A stretch of 64,000 nt of DNA from Aspidapion aeneum (Eukaryota; Arthropoda; Insecta; Coleoptera; Brentidae). Of this stretch, positions 54,870 to 64,000 are shown in pieces. The stretch is taken from assembly GCA_963576565.1 (NCBI GenBank), contig OY755042.1:6472372-6536371 (forward strand). Direction: 5' to 3'. Both the position numbers and the translations under genes were made by a program. The notes under the pieces are model-generated. The model saw only the letters and a list, made by a program, of their open reading frames with translations, ran no database searches and was not told the DNA's origin. Within the stretch, counting starts at the first letter, position 1; each line of letters starts with the position of its first letter.

Positions 54870-55759
54870 AGTTGCTCTGGCTAGCCTGCTGGTTCGAAAT
54901 AGCGCTGTTTAAAATAGCGTCGTTCAAAATAGCGAGTAATGAAATAGCGCTGTTTAAAAATAGCGTGTATAGTTTTTGAAAAGTCACTTAAATAACTCCT
55001 AATACGGGGTTCTATCGATTTCATGAAATTTTGCTTCATTCTGCCCTTTAAAAGTTATCCAAATTTATATAAAATCTTCCTGGTATAATTTCAACCCTAC
55101 CGACAGAGAAGCGGCGCGGCTCTTTGCGGTCCGAGCACAAAGTATTTGTTTTCCGACCGACCCAGCCCAGGTGGATGGACGACACCTGATTGGCAGATTT
55201 TTTTGAGATGCGCTTTTAATTGCTTTCAGGTATTCTTTGCGAGACCCCTTTAGTCGGCAGTATGCAGAGTTAGAAAATAAATCAGTGTCGTTTCTGTAGG
55301 TATAGGAATAGAAAGTTTTATTATCTATTTTTATTTCTTTAGTTTACGCCATAATTAAATGAAATAATTTTCATGAGTATATCTACCGCCGCCCATGTCA
55401 CTTTCTTTAAAGGATATGCCGATGGTCGGCTTTTATCATTGTTCAACTGACTTTGCAAAAACTATAACAAAATAGCGCTGTTTTAAAATAGCGTGTAACG
55501 ATATAGCTCTGGTATGAAATAGCGCTAGTAACAAAATAGCGCCAATATCAAAATAGCGCGTAATGAAATAGCGCCAGTAACAAAATAGCGCATAATGAAA
55601 TAGCGTTGTTTTAAAATACTGTTTAATAAAATAGCGCGTAACAAAATAGCGGCAGTATCAAAATAGCGAAATTAAAAAAAGCATCCTTAAAAACAGCAAC
55701 TGTTTGACTAAGGGCCCTTTGTTAACATATTTTTACACCCGCTAGGATGTGAAACAAAA

Positions 55760-55870
55760 CTGAACCGAACTTAACCGAATCGAAGTATCGGTTTAGTTCG
55801 GTTTGGTTTCACAACCTCTAGGATGCCGGTTCGGTTCAGTTCCTTTCCGTTCGGTTCGGTTTTGTTTCAC
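55760..55870. repeat. Degenerate CGGTT/AACCG repeats
   Basis: Clusters of GGTTCGGTT, ACCGAAC and relatives in both orientations, arranged around CACACCCGCTAGGAT, which itself appears twice (55737 and 55868). Related to the perfect pentamer runs at 3285 and 28191. Confidence 0.6.
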
Positions 55871-55940
55871 ACCCGCTAGGATCTCGTGAAAGAAGTCAGG
55901 GAAGTTTTTTTTTTAATATGTTAGAAAGAGACCCTATTTT

Positions 55941-56668
55941 AGCTCACACATATACTATACTATAGTAGTGTGAGCTATGGTGATCCTAATTTTTTCGAGA
56001 AAAAAAAAGTTGCTCCGATTTCAAAAATTTTTATATATTTTTGCGTTTCAGATGATTTTGAAACTTTTTTGTTGCGCCGTCTGTCTGTCTGTCTGTATGT
56101 CTGTCTGTCTGTCTGTAACGACCAACGCGCATAACTCAAAAACCGCTTGGCTGATTTTAATGAAATTTGGTACCTAAGCTGGGTCTTGGCTCGAGATGGT
56201 CTCATTTAAAAATGAACAAAATCCACCAAACACAAACCAAATAAAAGGGTGGGGGTAGATTTCAAAAATTAGAGTTTATGTGAAAATATGGCGTGTATGA
56301 TATCAAACGAAAGGTAATTGAGTCTGCTGTTGGACAAAATACATTTTAATTTATTTAAAAAAAAGGGTGGGGGTATATTTTAAAAATTAGAGTTTAAGTG
56401 AAAATATGGCGTGTGTGATATCAAACGAAAGGTAATTGAGTCCGGAATTTAACAAAATACATTTTAGTTTTTGTTTTTTAAGGGTGGGGGTAGATTTCAA
56501 AAATTTGAGTTTAAGTCAAAACATGGCTTGTGTGGTATCAAACAAAAGGTAATTTAGTCCGGAGTTGAATAAAATATATTTCAGTTTTTAGTTATATTAG
56601 CTCACACGTACACTATAACTCTAGTACCTAGTGTGAGCTTAGGGGCCCATATATTGGCCGAGTATTTT
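55941..56668 (+). repeat. Interspersed repeat family D, copy 3
   Basis: Longest copy. It has the left hairpin AGCTCACACATATACTA...TAGTGTGAGCT, a (GTCT)n tract, and ATGAAATTTGGTACCTAAGC. An inner stretch with GGGTGGGGGTA, AAAATTAGAGTTTA and ATCAAACGAAAGGTAA is repeated three times, which makes it longer than copy 1. The right end is TAGTGTGAGCTTAGGGGCCC-like, then ATTGGCCGAGTATTT. Confidence 0.8.
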
Positions 56669-56865
56669 ATTAGCGCTATTTTAACACAGCGCTATTTTAA
56701 ACTGGCGCCATTTTAAACCAGCGTGATTCTAAACTAGCGCCATTTCGTTACTAGCGCTATTTTAAAACAGCGCTATTTTGTTACGCGCTGTTTTAAAACA
56801 GCGCTCAAACAATACCGCTATTTTGAACAGCGCTATTTCGAACTAGAGCCAGCCTCGGCAAGTCG

Positions 56866-57505
56866 GAGTCATAGATAAAGGATTTTTGCTGCGGTTCAGT
56901 CAGGTCGGAGTCGCAGTCGAGAGGTTTTAGTCGGTTAGCATCACGACACTACCCGGCCGCTTCTAGCAGAGGAGAAATGACTCTGGTAGGAAAGGTCGAG
57001 TGTCTTTATGCAAGATTTCCCCTTGATACTGTTAAAAAAAAAGCCCCACCGGCTTATACATTGTTGGAAAAGGAATTTTATTGTCTACAATAAAGCAAAT
57101 TATACATTTGTCCCGTAGAAGCTTAATTTTTGAGAAAATTCAAAAAAACTAAAAAAAGGCACCTTTGGGGGGGCTTTGAGGTAGTTCGCCAAAGGGCAGT
57201 TTTAAGATTATTTTTTTCCAAAATTAATATATTATATACAAACAAATAGTCAATTTTATGGTCTTTAAATTGTTATAACTGTAATTTTCTCAAAAAAGTG
57301 ATTGTTTCCAAGCAAATTAAGAGAAACTAAAATAATTCACATTTGGGAGCTTTTGGGGTAGTTTTTTTTATGATGATCCACGGGCCTTCACCCTATGAAC
57401 AGCAAACTTTAACACGCACGGAAACTCACAGTGTAGCATTCGTACAAACTACATAAAAACGACCCTTTAGAGTGAAGCCAATTAAGGCAAACATCGTGTC
57501 TCTTT
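56866..57505. other. Stretch without recognisable features
   Basis: Non-coding. Two weakly similar G-rich and T-rich lines (AGGTAGTT near 57178 and GGGGTAGTT near 57355) suggest an old duplication. Confidence 0.45.
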
Positions 57506-57509
57506 CGGT

Positions 57510-57610
57510 CTAGGACAACTGGGCGCCGCCAACACGGCGCCGCCAACTGGGCTCCGCCAACTAGGCGCCGGGCTAACTCGGCGCCGCCAACTGGGCGCTG
57601 GGCCAACTTC
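57510..57610. repeat. GC-rich minisatellite
   Basis: About five units related to GGCGCCGCCAACTGG, with substitutions. Non-coding; the 73-residue minus frame across it is fortuitous. Confidence 0.75.
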
Positions 57611-57956
57611 CCAAGTAACATTATTACCACTCAAGGTTTTATTAATTTGGTTCCTAGGTTATTTAGAGGGTGCTGTTATGGGTTTTAGGATCAATTTGGC
57701 TACATAAAGGTAATTTATATTGCCAATTACCTAAAGGAGTGTTATACAACCAAAAAGTGATTTATAAATGGCGCATAATAAAACTGATATTCCTTCTGTG
57801 CCTTTTAGATACTTTTTGTTTTATTGATTTCTGATTTATAAAGATGGTCTTATAAAACCATTTTACCTAGTTTTTAAAAAGAAATAAATATAAACTTTGG
57901 TCATTTAGTTTTTTTCATTACTTTAGGTTATCACAAAAGTGTTTTATAATAGAGCT
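57611..57956. other. Stretch before BEL copy 2
   Basis: AT-rich, non-coding. GAGCT (57952-57956) would be the 5 bp target duplication of the BEL insertion, but its partner lies beyond the window. Confidence 0.5.
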
Positions 57957-58440
57957 TGTTCGTGCAACTTTAATTTTAAATTCAAATTTTGCGCCAAATT
58001 CCCGTATTCGGAAAACCCACACAATTTCAATTTGATTGGCACAAGCAAAACGCCAGCGCCATCTACAAAAAATGAATCTGCGCAAAGAGGCGTAACCAAA
58101 AAAAAGATTCGTCTATCGTATTCTGTCGAGATCACCACGCAGCATGGTGATAAATTCTATTAACCAAAAAATCCAATAACATTCTTAGAAAATAAAACTA
58201 AACCATTACACAAACAAGTGATTCTAGTGTAGATCGCCTGCAACGACTGGGCCAGCGAGAGGAGCTCCTCTGGACGACGGAAACAGCTGAAAAGGTGAGT
58301 GCCAATCCTCTATATTGTCTTTGTGTGGCTCGGAAAAATTAATATTTTTACATCGTCCTTTTAAGGATTTTTGCACCCAGATTTTATAAAACGGCCAGCG
58401 CATACAGTCCCGCTGCTCTACCAAACTCAAAACGTCAACA
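57957..58440 (+). repeat. BEL copy 2, 5' LTR
   Basis: 484 bp, TGTTCGTGCAAC to ACGTCAACA. It differs from copy 1 LTRs at scattered positions, so the two elements are not products of the same insertion event. TATAAA at 58385-58390 could set transcription start. CTGAAAAG|GTGAGT near 58287-58300 is a good potential splice donor. Confidence 0.92.
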
Positions 58441-58445
58441 TTTTC

Positions 58446-58461
58446 TGGTCCCACGACCCAG
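58446..58461 (+). other. BEL copy 2 primer-binding site candidate
   Basis: TGGTCCCACGACCCAG, five bases after the LTR, identical to copy 1. Confidence 0.6.
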
Positions 58462-59011
58462 ATAGTTTTTTAAAATTTGTTTGCTAAAAATATTAGATTT
58501 TTACCCTCGCCATTTTGATTCGTTTGTTGCCGTGTCCGGTTTAGAAAGGAGGTTCCGTCCCCCCTTGCGTGGCTTAACGGTTGCTCCACCCACATTTCAT
58601 TGCAGCCGAAATTGGCACTTCGTACGTCGTTTGTTTGGATTCAAAAATCGAAATTTGTTTAAATAATAGTTATTTGTTTAAATAATATGTTATAGTTATT
58701 CAAAACAACAAAAGTGCTTGTGAGTTGAATGCTTTATTCTTATTTAACAGGTAAACAAACACATCTAGTAGAATTAGTATTTACCTGTAAATAATAAGAG
58801 AAACGGTAGTAGGTACAATTTGTTTTCTGTGCATTTATTTTGGGAGAAAAATCGCGACCTAGGATAACAGCGGATGATAAGTTTTTGCATTTATTCGAGA
58901 AATCGATAATAAAATATATGCTGTCGGACTCTTTTGGACTGATTAAAGTCAATAGGGGTCAAGTGTTAGTTTTATTCCTTTTAAATATTTTTTATTTTTT
59001 TAATTAACAAT

Positions 59012-62000
59012 ATGTCGTTAAAAAAGCTTGAGAATCAACGCAAAGTTTCAATATCTCGTATTACGGAAACGTATAACTTGGGAACAAAAGCTAAATCAGA
59101 TAGTTCTTCCTTGCCAATTTTTAAGGCGTTTTACGAATCGCTAGATGATCACTATGAACAATTTAAAAACATTCATAATGACATCATAGGTCTCTTGAAA
59201 GACGACGACGATGATGAGTTCGAAGTACAGGACAAAATTAGGAAAGATACGGATCTATTCTACCACCAAGCTAAAGTTCTTTTTTCGAGTTTATGTTCCG
59301 ATTCAGTTCATTCAAATTTTACCCCCGCAACTTCACACTATTCACGTAGCGATGATCTGGGCCCTTTAAAGGTACCTTGCTTTAATGGAAACGTAAAAAA
59401 GTGGCCAACCTTTTACGATGTTTATTCTTGTTTGGTTCACGAAAACTCTAATTATTCCGATATAAGAAAATTTCAACATTTGCTAACCTTCCTTGAGGGC
59501 GAACCACTTAATATTTTAAGTTCTATAAAATTAACGGCAAGTAATTACGCAATCGCCTGGAAGGTATTAACAGATCGCTATCAAAATAAAAGACTTTTAG
59601 CCAGTACCTACTGGAACTCAATCTACTATGCAAATTCTTTAAAGGGAAACCAGTCAGCAAAGGATCTTAGAGTCTTGGTAGATACCTTTTCCGAGAATGT
59701 TGCGGCGCTCGAAAATCTTGAATTTCCAGTAACGTCGTGGTGTTTTTGTTTATTTTCAATTTTATTATCAAAAATCGATCAAACCACAAGAACCGCTTTC
59801 GAATTAAAGTATAGTACTACCGAGATTCCAACATATCAAAATCTAATTCAGTTTCTTATTAACCAATGCCGTGCTCTTGAAACAGTACAGCTATCTCCCC
59901 AAAATACGCAAATGCAACCTTCGACTTCAAAACAGCAAAAACCAAATTATTCGAATTCTAGTAACCAAAAATATAATTCTTATTCAAATAATCAGTACAA
60001 ATCAAGCCCTCCATCAAATTTTTTAGCGCATACGCACTCACAAGTATCAAATAAACAATCCAATATTCAATTTCGACAAAACCAACAACCCTATAAGTGC
60101 AAATTATGCAATAATTCTTTTCATCCACTCTCGCAGTGTGGTGTTTTTATCTCCAAATCTCCTTCAGATCGTTTTACTTATGTAAAACAACAATCGTTAT
60201 GTATCAACTGTTTACGTTCAAATCATCAAGTAATTGACTGCAGTAGTACCTACAACTGCAGGGTATGTCGACATAGGCACCATAGTCTTATTCATCTATC
60301 GCAAACGACAGATTCAATCCGTCAGAATTCAAGTCAATCCTTTGTTAATTCAAGCCAAAATTCAAATCAAAATTCGAACTTAAATCAAAGTTTTAATTCA
60401 AATCAAGTGGCCGTGCCTAGCACAGGCACAAACTTATCGTATCAGAATTCAAATTCAAGTCTTAGCCAACAGAACCCTAGTTTTGTTCAACCCAGTTCAA
60501 ATTCAATTCAAATCAATTCGAATCCAAATACATCTACAAATCAATACTCTTCGTTATCCACCTTGACGCCCCGGACGACAGTGCTTCTAGCGACTATAAA
60601 ATTAGAGGTACTGGATAGTCGGGGTAACTACCAACCTGTCCGAGCACTTCTGGACAGCGGTAGCCAAGCTAACCTGATAAGCGAAGCTTGTCTTAACAGG
60701 TTAGGCTTGCCAAGAAACAAAATTTCGATCCCTGTTCTGGGACTAAATCAATCTTCATCGGCCACTAACGGCATTTCTACTTGCACTATTCGAGCCCTAG
60801 GCCAACAAGAGCCTGCCTTTTCTATTCAAGTCTTCGTTTTACCGAAACTCTGTTCGAATATGCCCTCAGTACAGGTAGATTCATCCAATTGGAGTCATAT
60901 TTCAAATCTAAAGCTTGCAGATAATCAATTTTACAACCCTGGTCCAATTGACTTACTCTTAGGTGCACAACTTTACACAGAAATCGTCCAATCAGGACGA
61001 ATTCCAGGACCTCACGGCCTACCCTCCGCTTTTGAGACAGTTTTTGGATGGGTCTTGATGGGCCAGACTCAGAGCATAAATGTTTCACCTCAAGTCAATT
61101 CTTACTTTACTTCCTGTGAGCAGTCTCTCGACTTTAATATTCGCAGATTTTGGGAACTAGAATCAATTAAGTCAAAAACGTTTCTCTCACCCGAAGAAAA
61201 AAGATGTGAAGAGATTTTCCAAAAAACTACCACTAGAGATATTTCGGGCCGATTTACTGTAAATTTGCCTTTTCGTCACATTGACCCTCCTGACCTAGGA
61301 GACACATATTCAGTGGCCTACCGTCTATTTTTGTCTCTCGAATCTCGCTTAATAAAAAATTCAAATTTCTATAGTATGTACTCGGATTTTATGAGAGAAT
61401 ATCTCAAAAATGGGCACATGTCTTTAATCCCAAGATCCGAACCTAGACCTCAGTTATGTTCTTATTTACCACATCACGGAGTCCTTCGTCTTGACAAATC
61501 AACGACTAAACTCCGGGTGGTTTTTAACCCCTCGATTAAGGGTTCGAAAGGCCTAAGCATGAACGAAACTCTTTTAATAGGACCAAAATTACAAGCCGAT
61601 ATTTCCGAAATTCTATTAAAATTCAGATTTTATTCTATCGTATTTTTGACTGATATAAAACAGCACTTTTTACAAATTCAAATCAATCCAATTCATCGGG
61701 ACTACCAAAGGCTACTTTGGCGATTTGATCCCAACGAACCCCTGCAGGAATACAGGCTTAATACAGTGACGTTTGGTGTTAGTTCAAGTCCCTATTTAGC
61801 TATTAGAACTCTTAGAGAACTAGCCATCCTGGAGGCTAAGAATTATCCTGAAGCATCCCAGGTCCTTTTGAATAACATTTTCATGGACGATATTTGCTGT
61901 GGAGCTAACTCTCTAGAAGGTGCTTTATCACTTCAAAAGGATCTCATAGCGTTGCTTAAATTGGGAAAATTTGAATTAAGAAAATGGGCATCAAATAATC

Positions 62001-64000
62001 CGAAACTTCTTTCACATTTGTCGCCTGCTGATTGTCAGATCCCTGTTACCTTTGAAGACGATTCTTCAACATCAATTAAGGTGTTGGGCCTTCAGTGGCA
62101 CCCTTCTACAGATACTTTTACCTATTCTTGTACCCCTTGTGAAAAACCTTGCACCAAAAGGAATATTTTATCGGCTATCGCTAAGATTTGGGATCCTATA
62201 GGTTTCTTATCGCCTGTTTCATTTTTAGCCAAAGTGATTATGCAAAAACTTTGGTTATGCAAAACTGATTGGGATGAAATACCCCCCGATCCAATCAAAA
62301 CTCTTTGGAATCAATTCAATAATCAATTAACCACTCTTTCGAATCTTTGTATACCTAGACATATTTTTTCGAATAATATTCAACGATGTCAATTGCTAGG
62401 TTTCTGCGATGCATCCGAGCTAGGATACGCTTCTTGCGTATACGTTCGCGTCGAATTACCAAATAAAATTATCAAAACTGCTCTAGTCATGGGCAAGTCA
62501 AGGGTTGCTCCCTTACACACTATTTCAATCCCACGTTTGGAACTACTTGGAGCTACTCTATTAGCTGATTTACTCGAACTAGTTATTCGCACCTATTCAT
62601 CATTACTCGTAATCGATGAAATTCTTGCGTTCTCGGACTCACAGGTCACGCTTCATTGGGTCACATCTTCACCTCACAAGTGGAAGACCTTTGTGGCAAA
62701 CCGCGTAAGTCGTATTCAAGAAACAATCCCCGAAGTCCCATGGTATCACATTACTTCGCTCGAAAACCCTGCCGACTGCGCTAGCAGACGGTTGTCGCCC
62801 AATAACTTAATAAATCACCCTCTTTGGTTTCACGGCCCTCCATGGATTACCTTGCCCACTACGGAGTGGCAAATTCAAAGGTTTATAAATGAACGTTCTT
62901 TGGGAGTTCCGGACGAGGTTCTCAAAGAAGAAAAACCGGAAAATTCAGTGGTGCTGACGGCAGAAATTCAAAATCAAAACTTTTTTGATAGACTAATCGA
63001 TAAAATATCCAATTTAAATACCATTCAAAAAATCATTTGTCATTTTCTAAGACTTATTCACAATCGAAAAACCTCAGTTGACCCTTTATCCGGCGTTTTT
63101 TCCGCTTTTGAACTACACAAGGCTCTACTTGTTTTAGTTAAAAGGGTCCAAGAAGAGTGTTTTTCGGATATCATTCAAAAAATTCAAAATACTCAGCTAT
63201 TACCTAAGCCGTTTCGTAAACTCGCGCCCTTTTTGGACGAATTGGGTTTCCTTAGAGTGGGCGGACGCTTACGGCATTCTCAACTCTCCTTTGAGGCAAA
63301 ACATCCCTTATTATTGCCGAAATCTCATAGATTAACCCAATTGATCATTATTCAAACTCATATCGAAAATTTACATCCCGGAATAAACACAGTCCAATAC
63401 TTAATTCGTCAAAAGTTTTGGATTATGTCATCACGTCGAGCTATTCAGAGGGTTTTATTGAAATGTATTCCCTGCTTTCGCTTAAAACCAAAACCTTACA
63501 CTCCGTACATGTCGGATTTACCTTCTTTTAGAACGTCACAATTAAAATGTTTTTCACACGTTTGCTTAGACTATGCAGGCCCAATCAAAACCTTTGTAGG
63601 TCAGAGACGTCGTGGAGCACAAGTTGGTAAATCATATATCGCAGTCTTTGTCGATACTTCTGTCAAGGCAATCCATATCGAGCTTGTTTCGGATTTAACC
63701 ACAGAGGCGTGCATCGCCGCTTTACGACGCTTTGTCGCTAGACGTGGCACTTGTGTCCAAATCACAAGTGATAGAGGCTCAAACTTTGTTGGGGCTATTA
63801 AGGAGCTCCATAATCTTTCGAAATTAGCTTCTGAGAGCTTAAAAATCAAATGGTGTCTTAATAGTCCGGGAGCCCCCCACCTAAATGGTCTAGCAGAAGC
63901 AGGAGTCAAATCTATAAAAACACATTTGTATCGGGTCATCGGTGACCAGATACTAACCTTCGAAGAGCTCTATACTCTCCTCGCCCAAATAGAGGCATTA
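59012..64000 (+). CDS. BEL copy 2 gag-pol, open to the window edge
   Basis: ATG at 59012 (MSLKKLENQRKVS), then 1663 codons with no stop to base 64000. Domains as in copy 1: acidic N-terminus, DUF1759-type gag, CCHC-like knuckles (about 363-430), ALLDSGSQ protease (about 545-553), reverse transcriptase with LTDIKQHF and FMDD, RNase H (FCDASELG, FSDSQ), integrase zinc region and D, D, E residues (LDYAGP, TSDRGSN, LAEAGVKS), ending at QIEAL. Where copy 1 has TAA this copy has CAA, at about codons 890 and 1320. A start about 570 bases after the LTR is usual for BEL. Whether the last 145 or so codons and the 3' LTR are intact cannot be seen. Confidence 0.92.
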   Translation, partial: MSLKKLENQRKVSISRITETYNLGTKAKSDSSSLPIFKAFYESLDDHYEQFKNIHNDIIGLLKDDDDDEFEVQDKIRKDTDLFYHQAKVLFSSLCSDSVHSNFTPATSHYSRSDDLGPLKVPCFNGNVKKWPTFYDVYSCLVHENSNYSDIRKFQHLLTFLEGEPLNILSSIKLTASNYAIAWKVLTDRYQNKRLLASTYWNSIYYANSLKGNQSAKDLRVLVDTFSENVAALENLEFPVTSWCFCLFSILLSKIDQTTRTAFELKYSTTEIPTYQNLIQFLINQCRALETVQLSPQNTQMQPSTSKQQKPNYSNSSNQKYNSYSNNQYKSSPPSNFLAHTHSQVSNKQSNIQFRQNQQPYKCKLCNNSFHPLSQCGVFISKSPSDRFTYVKQQSLCINCLRSNHQVIDCSSTYNCRVCRHRHHSLIHLSQTTDSIRQNSSQSFVNSSQNSNQNSNLNQSFNSNQVAVPSTGTNLSYQNSNSSLSQQNPSFVQPSSNSIQINSNPNTSTNQYSSLSTLTPRTTVLLATIKLEVLDSRGNYQPVRALLDSGSQANLISEACLNRLGLPRNKISIPVLGLNQSSSATNGISTCTIRALGQQEPAFSIQVFVLPKLCSNMPSVQVDSSNWSHISNLKLADNQFYNPGPIDLLLGAQLYTEIVQSGRIPGPHGLPSAFETVFGWVLMGQTQSINVSPQVNSYFTSCEQSLDFNIRRFWELESIKSKTFLSPEEKRCEEIFQKTTTRDISGRFTVNLPFRHIDPPDLGDTYSVAYRLFLSLESRLIKNSNFYSMYSDFMREYLKNGHMSLIPRSEPRPQLCSYLPHHGVLRLDKSTTKLRVVFNPSIKGSKGLSMNETLLIGPKLQADISEILLKFRFYSIVFLTDIKQHFLQIQINPIHRDYQRLLWRFDPNEPLQEYRLNTVTFGVSSSPYLAIRTLRELAILEAKNYPEASQVLLNNIFMDDICCGANSLEGALSLQKDLIALLKLGKFELRKWASNNPKLLSHLSPADCQIPVTFEDDSSTSIKVLGLQWHPSTDTFTYSCTPCEKPCTKRNILSAIAKIWDPIGFLSPVSFLAKVIMQKLWLCKTDWDEIPPDPIKTLWNQFNNQLTTLSNLCIPRHIFSNNIQRCQLLGFCDASELGYASCVYVRVELPNKIIKTALVMGKSRVAPLHTISIPRLELLGATLLADLLELVIRTYSSLLVIDEILAFSDSQVTLHWVTSSPHKWKTFVANRVSRIQETIPEVPWYHITSLENPADCASRRLSPNNLINHPLWFHGPPWITLPTTEWQIQRFINERSLGVPDEVLKEEKPENSVVLTAEIQNQNFFDRLIDKISNLNTIQKIICHFLRLIHNRKTSVDPLSGVFSAFELHKALLVLVKRVQEECFSDIIQKIQNTQLLPKPFRKLAPFLDELGFLRVGGRLRHSQLSFEAKHPLLLPKSHRLTQLIIIQTHIENLHPGINTVQYLIRQKFWIMSSRRAIQRVLLKCIPCFRLKPKPYTPYMSDLPSFRTSQLKCFSHVCLDYAGPIKTFVGQRRRGAQVGKSYIAVFVDTSVKAIHIELVSDLTTEACIAALRRFVARRGTCVQITSDRGSNFVGAIKELHNLSKLASESLKIKWCLNSPGAPHLNGLAEAGVKSIKTHLYRVIGDQILTFEELYTLLAQIEAL

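Larger units (their letters stand above)
54870..56865. mobile_element. Unclassified element with inverted AAATAGCG repeat arrays
   Basis: The left end reads CTGGCTAGCCTGCTGG then TTCGAAATAGCGCTGTT; the right end in reverse complement reads GCCGAGGCTGGCTCTAG then TTCGAAATAGCGCTGTT, so the ends are inverted copies. About five AAATAGCG units follow at 54895-54965. About eleven more stand at 55465-55670 in the same orientation. A block of complementary CGCTATTT units stands at 56667-56845. Units are spaced about 12-15 bases with variable linkers. A family D repeat (55941-56668) is nested at the inner edge of the right block. No protein frame. Function and class unknown. Confidence 0.6.
57957..64000 (+). 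mobile_element. BEL/Pao LTR retrotransposon, copy 2 (runs off the right edge)
   Basis: Same family as 15286-22453, on the opposite strand. It has a 5' LTR, primer-binding site, leader and gag-pol in the same order. About 6.04 kb is visible; by comparison with copy 1 roughly 1.1 kb, including the 3' LTR, is missing. A few percent or less divergence from copy 1 is visible by eye. Confidence 0.93.

Noticed and set aside
53058..64000. Search for the upstream GLUT-like exons on the minus strand
   Set aside because: No QLSGINA-, PESPR- or GRR-like coding segment with a donor was found; the interval is filled by jockey, the AAATAGCG element and BEL copy 2, so these exons probably lie beyond the window.

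Overview
The window is AT-rich, intron-rich nuclear DNA of an insect. The transposon spectrum (BEL/Pao, Penelope-like, jockey-type and other LINEs, mariner, hAT) and the divergence of the two host genes fit an insect; a beetle is my best guess, but no species marker is visible. There are no bacterial operons, ribosome binding sites, CRISPR arrays or recognisable tRNA/rRNA genes. Most long open frames belong to mobile elements. The host signal lies in short exons with consensus splice sites that are easy to miss.

Two host genes converge tail to tail. Gene 1 (+ strand, 3754-31291) is a complete six-exon mitochondrial carrier of the SLC25A34/35 type. Its exon phases join exactly to 308 codons plus stop. 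Its five introns are swollen by transposons, including a full-length 7.2 kb BEL/Pao element in intron 3. Gene 2 (- strand, 53043 to 42917) is the 3' part of a class I facilitated hexose transporter (SLC2A/GLUT-like): three exons coding about 192 C-terminal residues. Its upstream exons lie beyond the right edge or were not recognised.

Layout: 1-3.7 kb upstream DNA with an ACGTCA-rich tract and an element bounded by a 17 bp inverted repeat. 3.7-31.4 kb carrier gene, holding hAT-type elements, foldback elements, a transposon that carries a minisatellite, BEL copy 1, and a Penelope-like element. 31.4-42.8 kb intergenic graveyard: a BEL relic, a LINE with a second LINE nested in it, and a Ty3/gypsy relic. 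42.8-53.0 kb GLUT-like exons with introns full of palindromes, a mariner and a LINE. 53-57.9 kb a 5'-truncated jockey LINE and an element built on the motif AAATAGCG. 57.9-64 kb BEL copy 2, in inverted orientation to copy 1 and running off the edge with an uninterrupted gag-pol frame.

The most unusual structures are the AAATAGCG element (54.87-56.87 kb), the transposon whose body is a 10 bp-period minisatellite (13,744-14,558), the exact 100+100 bp palindrome at 45.4-45.6 kb, the nested palindrome made of Penelope fragments at 43.9-44.7 kb, and BEL copy 1, whose LTRs match base for base apart from one 3 bp indel although its frame carries two nonsense codons. All coordinates, repeats and duplications were read by eye; no database or folding programme was used.
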